6,140 nucleotides of DNA from Bacillota bacterium (GTDB lineage Bacteria; Bacillota; Clostridia; DSM-8532), in the NCBI GenBank assembly GCA_023410885.1, contig JAEYPI010000244.1:1-6140 (forward strand), in the 5' to 3' direction. The notes beneath the pieces were generated by a model. It did not search any database and was not told the origin of the DNA. It was given only the letters and a program-made list of their open reading frames with translations. Within the stretch, counting starts at the first letter, position 1. The number at the start of each line of letters is the position of its first letter. This document shows, one piece after another, positions 1 through 3,737 of the stretch. Position numbers and translations under genes: made by a program.

Positions 1-377
1 AAAGCCGGCCTTACGACTCCCTTCATTCTTCCTGCAATCAAAAGCGATCCGGCAAGAAGTGCACCGGTGCTCCCTGCCGAGATAAATGCGTGTCCGGATT
101 GGGACTTTATTTTTTTCATGCCAACCACTATGGCAGAATTTTGCTTTTTCTTGATGGCTTCTGTTGGTTTATCATCATTGGTAATTTCATCCTGAGTTTC
201 AGTAATGATAATTCTGGAATTATTTATATTTTCATTTCCTAAGCATCTTTCAATTTCAGCCCGATCTCCCAGAAGTTCGATTTCAAATCCCTGACTGGTA
301 TTTAAGGCTTCGAGACAACCCTTGACAATTTCATCGGGTGCGTTGTCTCCTCCCATTGCATCAACTATGATTCTCAA
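1..377 (-). CDS. plsX: PlsX, phosphate acyltransferase (partial, N-terminal 125 residues)
   Basis: PlsX makes acyl-phosphate from acyl-ACP, the donor used by PlsY in the first step of phospholipid synthesis; it is a peripheral membrane enzyme. The visible part begins MRIIVDAMGGDNAPDEIVKG, the family's hallmark N-terminus, and contains KPTEAIKKKQNSAIVVG (about residues 76-92) and HAFISAGSTGALLAG (about 98-112), matching conserved PlsX blocks. Family members are about 330-350 residues, so some 60% lies beyond the left edge. I place the start at a TTG (375-377): an AAAGGAG ribosome site (387-393) sits 9 nt upstream. An in-frame ATG at 384-386 directly abuts that site and is too close. It lies 107 bp after fapR on the same strand with no terminator or convincing promoter between, so it is probably cotranscribed and under FapR control. 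Confidence 0.95.
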   Translation of the reverse strand, partial: MRIIVDAMGGDNAPDEIVKGCLEALNTSQGFEIELLGDRAEIERCLGNENINNSRIIITETQDEITNDDKPTEAIKKKQNSAIVVGMKKIKSQSGHAFISAGSTGALLAGSLLIAGRMKGVVRPA

Positions 378-484
378 AGCACACATCTCCTTTATTGATA
401 ACCTAAACTATATGAAGTTTAACCGATTTTTTCATTCCCCATATATGAGGATTTGCACATAGTGATAGGCACACTTATGCATCA

Positions 485-1048
485 TTACCCCACCTCAACC
501 AATAAGAACTTTCCTCTAAATACTTCAACTTGCTTATTATAAATCATAACCCATACAATATGCCGTCCTTTAGGCCGCTTCTCCTTGATGGTGACCTTAG
601 CCACCAATTTACTGCCCGCATAAACGGGTTGCTTGTATTTGATATTGGCTACCCCAACAAGGGCTACATCCGCATCAATTACAGCTATTGCAATTGATTC
701 AGCCATAGAATAGATATAATGACCCCGCACAATTTTTGATTGCGCAAAAACCATCTGATTGGTGGTATCCAGTACAGAAATGGCATTCTCACCCAAATTT
801 AATTCCACGATTTCTCCGATGATCTCATCAGTACCCAAAGATCGCACCTTGTTATGATTTTGGGATGCCATGTCGCGAACGCGCTGCCTGAGCTCGGGTA
901 CACCCATCTCAAGCCGATCAAGCCTGACAGTGGGTACACTGACGCCCAACTGATCTGCAAGATCCTCATCGGTGAGAAAGGGATCCTCTTTCAGCTTCGT
1001 AACAAGCTTATTTTGTCTCTCATGTTTAGCTTTTGGATCTCTACTCAA
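485..1048 (-). CDS. fapR: FapR, malonyl-CoA-responsive repressor of fatty acid and phospholipid synthesis genes
   Basis: FapR represses fatty acid and phospholipid genes and is released by malonyl-CoA. The protein has an N-terminal DeoR-like helix-turn-helix (about residues 12-47, with PFLTDEDLADQLGVS and TVRLDRLE), a linker helix (PELRQRVRDMA), and a C-terminal hot-dog acyl-binding domain (about 72-187) with KIVRGHYIYSMAESIAIAVID. Arg108 and Phe101 align with the Arg and Phe that contact malonyl-CoA in Bacillus subtilis FapR. The position of Bacillus Asn115 is Glu117 here. I choose a TTG start (1046-1048), giving 187 residues against 188 in B. subtilis: GGAGAGG at 1054-1060 lies 5 nt upstream. 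An in-frame GTG at 1073-1075 has no ribosome site and lies inside the candidate operator. Probably autoregulated and cotranscribed with plsX. Confidence 0.95.
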   Translation of the reverse strand: MSRDPKAKHERQNKLVTKLKEDPFLTDEDLADQLGVSVPTVRLDRLEMGVPELRQRVRDMASQNHNKVRSLGTDEIIGEIVELNLGENAISVLDTTNQMVFAQSKIVRGHYIYSMAESIAIAVIDADVALVGVANIKYKQPVYAGSKLVAKVTIKEKRPKGRHIVWVMIYNKQVEVFRGKFLLVEVG

Positions 1049-1067
1049 TGTAACCTCTCCGCACTTA

Positions 1068-1083
1068 ATTATCACCTGATAAT
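1068..1083 (-). promoter_or_regulatory. 16-bp palindrome in the fapR leader, candidate FapR operator
   Basis: On the minus strand this reads ATTATCAGGTGATAAT: two perfect 7-bp arms (ATTATCA / TGATAAT) around GG. It lies about 7-22 nt downstream of the predicted fapR start point and upstream of the ribosome site, a position suited to repressor block of initiation or clearance. FapR is known to autoregulate in Bacillus through a 17-bp inverted repeat. The palindrome here shares the central ACCTG and outer TTA/TAA with the Bacillus form as I remember it, but not the spacing. Assignment to FapR rests mainly on position and symmetry. Confidence 0.55.
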
Positions 1084-1096
1084 ATATTCTGTTGAT

Positions 1097-1125
1097 AGTA
1101 TATTACATTTTCCTATTCTATGCAA
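1097..1125 (-). promoter_or_regulatory. Sigma-A type promoter of fapR-plsX
   Basis: On the minus strand, TTGCAT (-35, 1120-1125) and TATACT (-10, 1097-1102) are separated by exactly 17 bp. The start point is expected near 1090, giving a leader of about 40 nt that holds the candidate operator and the GGAGAGG ribosome site. A terminator lies just upstream, so fapR-plsX is likely a separate transcription unit. Confidence 0.75.
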
Positions 1126-1195
1126 TACTTTGCTTGATTATTGATACGACGCTTAATCTTGACTTCTCTCGAATTTAACTTTAATAAAATGCAAC

Positions 1196-1238
1196 ATAAA
1201 AACCCCCTAAGATTAGATTTCGTCTAACTATGGGGGTT
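1196..1238 (-). terminator. Intrinsic terminator after the small pilin gene
   Basis: The minus-strand transcript folds AACCCCC (1232-1238) against GGGGGTT (1201-1207), with a further inner stem TTAGA/TCTAA around CGAAA. A run of U follows (GGGGGTTTTTATG). It begins about 38 nt after the pilin stop codon and separates that unit from fapR. The other strand has no U-tract after the stem, so it is not clearly bidirectional. Confidence 0.85.
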
Positions 1239-1276
1239 CGCTTCACCTTAGGTCTCAGTGCTTTTTTCCTGGCAGA

Positions 1277-1492
1277 TTAAGGTGTAGGAGTGGGTGTATA
1301 GTCTTTCATGCTTGACGGTGAGAATTTTAAATTAGGATCTTCAAATATTGAACTCATTAGGCCATTTGCAAATCTCCCGATCTGCTCTCTAAAAATAATA
1401 GCGATCCCTACCACTATAGCCAGAATAATAACAACCTCAACAGTATTCATGCCTTTTCGGCCCATAAGAAAGTTTTTAAAATTATTCTTCAT
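1277..1492 (-). CDS. Small Flp-type (type IVb, Flp1-like) pilin precursor, 71 residues
   Basis: The protein has a 14-residue basic leader (MKNNFKNFLMGRKG), then MNTVEVVIILAIVVGIAIIF. This is the class III prepilin signature: Gly14 before the cut site, Glu at mature position 5 (residue 19), and a membrane helix at about 20-33. A short amphipathic stretch (REQIGRFANGLMSSIF) and a Thr-Pro-rich tail (YTPTPTP) follow. Such proteins are processed by a TadV/prepilin peptidase and assembled by Tad-type machinery into thin pili, or act as pseudopilins. None of that machinery is in the window. I choose the ATG at 1490-1492 because ACCTCC in reverse gives GGAGGT 5 nt upstream. The in-frame ATG at 1529-1531 falls almost on the predicted start point of transcription. 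Own promoter and terminator suggest a one-gene unit. Family assignment is from motif recognition; the actual role is unknown. Confidence 0.8.
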   Translation of the reverse strand: MKNNFKNFLMGRKGMNTVEVVIILAIVVGIAIIFREQIGRFANGLMSSIFEDPNLKFSPSSMKDYTPTPTP

Positions 1493-1497
1493 AATAG

Positions 1498-1557
1498 ACC
1501 TCCGGTTACAGATAATTACATATTTATACATTTATTTTATATACTTGTAACGGAGGT
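1498..1557 (-). repeat. Inverted repeat joining the pilin promoter region to its ribosome binding site
   Basis: On the minus strand the upstream arm is ACCTCCGTTACA (1546-1557) and the downstream arm is TGTAACCGGAGGT (1498-1510). They pair over 12 bp with one bulged base across a 35-nt spacing. The downstream arm contains the Shine-Dalgarno GGAGGT of the pilin gene. The upstream arm starts at the last base of the -35 box and runs into the spacer, so it is absent from RNA made at the local promoter but present in RNA reading through from recX. It could be a translational gate or a two-site operator. Confidence 0.6.
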
Positions 1558-1562
1558 GTCAA
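1534..1562 (-). promoter_or_regulatory. Strong sigma-A type promoter of the pilin gene
   Basis: On the minus strand there is a perfect -35, TTGACA (1557-1562), a 17-bp spacer, and TAAAAT (-10, 1534-1539). The start point would be near 1527, giving a leader of about 35 nt before the ATG. The flanking DNA is very AT-rich. Confidence 0.75.
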
Positions 1563-1611
1563 CTCTTTTTAATTCTATATTTTACTATTTATGCTTTGTT
1601 TTGCCGGATGA

Positions 1612-2226
1612 CTATTCGTCTTTTAGTTGCGTTAAAACCCTCTTCCCCACTTCATAAGAAAAACCGCGGTGGAAGAGAAAGCCTAGAACCTTTTGCTCAA
1701 CTTTTGGATCATTAAGATCATATTTGCCAAACTTTTTCCTGGCCGCACGTAGTGCAACCTCTTCATCGTCGGTTTCGAACTCAGAGAGCACTTCCTCGAT
1801 AATGTTCGGCTCAATTCCCTTGTGTTCCAGTTCAAACCGCAGTGCTTTTTTAGAAAGAGCCTTCGTTCTGATACGTTCGGAAAGGTATTTCATAGCGTAT
1901 CGGGTATCATTTAAGTAGCCGATGGCCTTTAAAGCCTCGGTCGCCCCCCTTGCCACGTCCGAATCAAATCCTGACTCCATAAGTTTTTTGACAAGCTCCC
2001 CTTCACTTCTATCTTTAATGATTAAATAACGCACAGCCCGCTCCCTGGCTGCATGAATCAACACTTCCTGACGAATATGGTGAAGCTTTTCTTCACTGAT
2101 CTCTTCCTCCTCATAGAGATGATTCCGAATATAATCCTCCTCAGGAATGGAAAAAGCATAGTGATTATCAATAAATATGCGCATCATATCTTTATTTCGA
2201 GTCTTTTCAACAGTGGTTATGGTCAT
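1612..2226 (-). CDS. recX: RecX, modulator of RecA filament activity
   Basis: RecX binds along RecA filaments and limits their extension and strand-exchange activity in the cytoplasm. The 204-residue protein has a short N-terminal beta-like region (ITTVEKTRNKDMMRIFIDNHYAFSI is too long to be a motif, but its hydrophobic pattern fits). It then has the helical RecX repeats, with the family cores RAVRYLIIKDRSEGELVKKL, AIGYLNDTRYAMKYLSERI and LSKKALRFELEHKGI, and the C-terminal KKFGKYD...KVLGFLFHRGFSYEVGKRVL block. Start chosen at the ATG 2224-2226, with AGGTGA (2232-2237) 5 nt upstream. A GTG three codons earlier (2233-2235) overlaps that site. It lies downstream of recA, as is usual, but is split from it by a terminator and a repeat pair, with its own promoter candidate. 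No terminator is visible between recX and the pilin gene. Confidence 0.93.
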   Translation of the reverse strand: MTITTVEKTRNKDMMRIFIDNHYAFSIPEEDYIRNHLYEEEEISEEKLHHIRQEVLIHAARERAVRYLIIKDRSEGELVKKLMESGFDSDVARGATEALKAIGYLNDTRYAMKYLSERIRTKALSKKALRFELEHKGIEPNIIEEVLSEFETDDEEVALRAARKKFGKYDLNDPKVEQKVLGFLFHRGFSYEVGKRVLTQLKDE

Positions 2227-2264
2227 TTTTCTCACCTATCCATCAAATCTAATAAGATAGGATA

Positions 2265-2273
2265 ATTATAACA
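2265..2273 (-). promoter_or_regulatory. Extended -10 promoter candidate for recX
   Basis: On the minus strand this reads TGTTATAAT, a consensus -10 with the TGn extension. The best -35-like hexamer is TTCAAT (2289-2294, 18-bp spacer), which is weak and lies in the first bases of the adjacent repeat unit. A start near 2258 gives a leader of about 32 nt. The perfect extended -10 is the main support. Confidence 0.6.
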
Positions 2274-2287
2274 CACCTTATAAGAGC

Positions 2288-2379
2288 AATTGAAGCAAAA
2301 CAACAATGGGCTGAATCAGCTTATTTCGACCGAAATAAGCGAGCATGAAGCAAGGAAAAACAAGCCCACTCTCTGCAGT
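2288..2379. repeat. Tandem structured repeat, unit 1 (92 bp)
   Basis: On the plus strand the unit begins AATTGAAGCAA and contains GGGCTGAATCA, a 22-bp palindrome at 2319-2340, a second GAAGCAAGG, and ends near AGCCCACTCT. It is followed at once by unit 2. Over the first 53 bases the two units differ at 9 positions, more than half of them in the hairpin loop and closing pairs. An outer stem TGGGCT (2307-2312) / AGCCCA (2363-2368) could enclose the palindrome. No coding frame covers it. The right orientation and the function are unknown; the end coordinates are approximate. Confidence 0.85.
2319..2340. repeat. Perfect hairpin in repeat unit 1
   Basis: GCTTATTTCG (2319-2328) and CGAAATAAGC (2331-2340) are perfect 10-bp inverted arms around AC; as RNA, 9 pairs would close a GACC loop. 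No U-tract follows on either strand, so it is not an ordinary terminator. The ninth pair is C:G here and T:A in unit 2. Confidence 0.85.
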
Positions 2380-2470
2380 AATTGAAGCAAATCAACGTAG
2401 GGCTGAATCAGCTTATTTTGCATAAAATAAGCCAGTATGAAGCAAGGGAAGCGAGCCACTCTACTCAAGT
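2380..2470. repeat. Tandem structured repeat, unit 2 (91 bp)
   Basis: This is the second copy, starting again at AATTGAAGCAA exactly 92 bp after the first and ending near ACTCTACTCAAGT. It keeps GGGCTGAATCAGCTTATTT, the right hairpin arm, TATGAAGCAAGG and GAGCC-ACTCT. Small indels are confined to the last third. The outer stem is weaker than in unit 1 (GGCT 2401-2404 with AGCC 2454-2457). Confidence 0.85.
2411..2432. repeat. Perfect hairpin in repeat unit 2
   Basis: GCTTATTTT (2411-2419) pairs with AAAATAAGC (2424-2432) around GCAT. It sits at the same place in the unit as the hairpin of copy 1, with identical arm length and loop size. Both partners of the ninth pair have changed (C:G to T:A), so pairing is kept although sequence is not. 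Confidence 0.85.
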
Positions 2471-2483
2471 ACCTTGCGCTGTT

Positions 2484-2530
2484 TAAAAAAAAGCTGCCGA
2501 AAATATGATATCATCATAGATGCGGCAGCT
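2484..2530 (-). terminator. Intrinsic terminator of recA
   Basis: On the minus strand AGCTGCCG (2523-2530) pairs with CGGCAGCT (2492-2499), followed by eight T (2484-2491). The loop contains a further TATGAT/ATCATA stem. It starts about 50 nt after the recA stop codon and should end most recA transcripts before the repeats and recX. Confidence 0.93.
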
Positions 2531-2581
2531 CTGTGTGACAATTCCTGTTCAGCCTTTCCTATGAAGGAGTCCATTAAGGAA

Positions 2582-3610
2582 TCAGACTTCTTCGTCAGCC
2601 ACATGGGCTTCAACACTGCTTAAAAAAGCCTTATCATACTCGGCCTTAACCTTACCTTCAATTTCTTTAGCGATTTCGGGATTTTCTTTCAAGAACTTCT
2701 TGACATTCTCCCGACCCTGACCGATTCTCTGATTATTATAGGAGAACCATGCACCACTCTTCTTGACGATATCCAGTGTGACACCGATATCGAGGATGCA
2801 GCCTTCCTTAGAAATGCCCTGGCCATAGATAATATCAAACTCTGCTTCTTTAAAAGGAGGCGCTACCTTGTTCTTAACAACCTTGACCTTGGTACGGTTA
2901 CCAACAGCCTCACTTCCGTCCTTAAGGGTCTCAACCCTTCTGACGTCTAGGCGAACGGAGGCATAGAACTTCAAGGCACGTCCGCCGGGTGTAACCTCGG
3001 GATTACCGAACATAATACCGACCTTTTCACGCAGCTGATTGATAAAAACAGCAACCGTCTTGGACTTACTGACACAACCGGAGAGTTTTCTCATGGCTTG
3101 GGACATCAGTCTGGCCTGAAGGCCTACGAACTGGTCTCCCATTTCACCGTCAATTTCGGCTTTAGGAACCAAGGCCGCAACGGAGTCTACGACGATGACA
3201 TCAATGGCGCCACTTCTAACCAAGGTTTCGGCAATTTCAAGGGCTTGCTCTCCTGTATCGGGTTGAGCCACAATGAGGTTATCGATATCAACACCCAGAT
3301 TTCTCGCATAAATGGGATCAAGGGCATGCTCCGCGTCGATATAGGCTGCTTCTCCGCCCGCCTTCTGCGCTTCGGCAACAATATGAAGGGCTACCGTAGT
3401 TTTACCGGAAGATTCAGGGCCAAAAATCTCAATAATTCTTCCACGGGGCAGACCTCCCGCTCCTAATGCAATATCCAATGACAGGGCCCCTGTGGGAATA
3501 CAATCAGTGCTTACATGGGATACCTCACCCAGTTTCATGATCGCACCCTTACCAAATTGTTTCTCAATCTGGCTCATCACCAGATCCAATGCTTTTTTCT
3601 TCTCTTCCAT
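2582..3610 (-). CDS. recA: RecA recombinase
   Basis: RecA forms ATP-dependent filaments on single-stranded DNA, drives strand exchange, and triggers LexA self-cleavage. The protein is full length (342 residues). It shows the N-terminal helix (KALDLVMSQIEKQFGKGAIMKLG), Walker A GPESSGKTT (64-72), catalytic Glu94 in YIDAEHALDP, Walker B VIVVDS (Asp142), MGDQFVGLQARLMSQAMRKL, and FINQLREKVGIMFGNPEVTPGG (189-210), which covers the ATP-sensing Gln and DNA-binding loop 2. The acidic C-terminal tail ends VADEEV. I place the start at the ATG 3608-3610, where family members begin. The in-frame ATG at 3644-3646 would add 12 residues (MFGKGGFAVRHA) but falls on the predicted transcription start inside the SOS box. 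The Shine-Dalgarno arrangement before the chosen ATG is unusual and is listed separately. Own SOS-type promoter, own terminator. Confidence 0.97.
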   Translation of the reverse strand: MEEKKKALDLVMSQIEKQFGKGAIMKLGEVSHVSTDCIPTGALSLDIALGAGGLPRGRIIEIFGPESSGKTTVALHIVAEAQKAGGEAAYIDAEHALDPIYARNLGVDIDNLIVAQPDTGEQALEIAETLVRSGAIDVIVVDSVAALVPKAEIDGEMGDQFVGLQARLMSQAMRKLSGCVSKSKTVAVFINQLREKVGIMFGNPEVTPGGRALKFYASVRLDVRRVETLKDGSEAVGNRTKVKVVKNKVAPPFKEAEFDIIYGQGISKEGCILDIGVTLDIVKKSGAWFSYNNQRIGQGRENVKKFLKENPEIAKEIEGKVKAEYDKAFLSSVEAHVADEEV

Positions 3611-3615
3611 AGCAT

Positions 3616-3634
3616 GCCTTACGGCGAACCCTCC
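3616..3634 (-). promoter_or_regulatory. recA ribosome binding site with a spacer hairpin
   Basis: On the minus strand a strong GGAGGG (3629-3634) lies 18 nt before the chosen ATG, too far for normal use. Between them GCC-GTAA-GGC (3616-3625) can form a three-pair GC stem with a GNRA-type tetraloop. Folding it would leave an effective spacing of about 8 nt. Alternatively the weak AAGG (3617-3620), 6 nt from the ATG, serves as the site. Confidence 0.5.
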
Positions 3635-3639
3635 TTTAC

Positions 3640-3653
3640 CGAACATTTGTTCT
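3640..3653. promoter_or_regulatory. LexA (DinR-type) SOS box at recA
   Basis: The plus strand reads CGAACATTTGTTCT, matching the Gram-positive LexA site (GAAC-N4-GTTC) with both four-base arms perfect. It spans the predicted recA start point just downstream of the -10 box, so LexA bound here would block initiation. This indicates damage-inducible recA and a lexA gene elsewhere in the genome. Confidence 0.9.
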
Positions 3654-3654
3654 C

Positions 3655-3683
3655 ATTATAATATAATTATTAAAAATCGTCAA
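3655..3683 (-). promoter_or_regulatory. Promoter of recA
   Basis: On the minus strand, TTGACG (-35, 3678-3683), a 17-bp spacer and a perfect TATAAT (-10, 3655-3660) are seen. Start expected near 3648, within the SOS box. The stretch just upstream of the -35 (about 3684-3710) is rich in A-tracts on the minus strand and may act as an UP element. No terminator is visible between murJ and this promoter, so some read-through into recA is possible. Confidence 0.85.
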
Positions 3684-3737
3684 GCTTTTTATTTGTTATT
3701 TATTTACATTTCAACTAATATTTATTTTTATGCGTAT

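Noticed and set aside
404..421. Inverted repeat TAAACT / AGTTTA in the fapR-plsX gap as a second operator or terminator
   Set aside because: Six-bp AT-rich arms are expected often by chance, no U-tract follows, and it does not resemble the palindrome at fapR.
1073..1075. GTG start for fapR adding nine residues
   Set aside because: No Shine-Dalgarno, located within the candidate operator; the TTG at 1048 has GGAGAGG 5 nt upstream and gives the family length.
854..1144. Open frame on the plus strand opposite fapR and its promoter
   Set aside because: It runs antisense to a well-supported gene and its operator, has no ribosome site, and its translation resembles no protein family I know.
1206..1252. 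Alternative pairing of CCTAAG with CTTAGG overlapping the pilin terminator, as an antiterminator
   Set aside because: Only six pairs that would use part of the terminator arm, with no leader gene or ligand-sensing domain visible; the terminator follows a gene instead of preceding one.
1529..1531. Upstream ATG of the pilin gene adding 13 residues
   Set aside because: It lies at the predicted transcription start and without a ribosome site, and would spoil the short class III leader. The ATG at 1492 has GGAGGT at good spacing.
2288..2470. CRISPR array
   Set aside because: Only two units of about 92 bp with no short identical repeats separated by unique spacers; the whole unit is repeated.
2288..2470. 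Classical REP element of the RAYT type
   Set aside because: Unit 2 has a GTAG before its first GC stretch, but unit 1 has CAAT there and the hairpins are AT-rich, so the tetranucleotide signature does not hold. A REP-like nature in the broad sense remains open.
3098..3466. 122-codon plus-strand frame inside recA
   Set aside because: Shadow of the highly conserved RecA ATPase core; no start signals and low-complexity-like translation.
3613..3615. Out-of-frame ATG before the recA start as an upstream reading frame
   Set aside because: It would encode only 12 codons overlapping recA with no better ribosome site than the recA start, and no sign of conservation can be judged.
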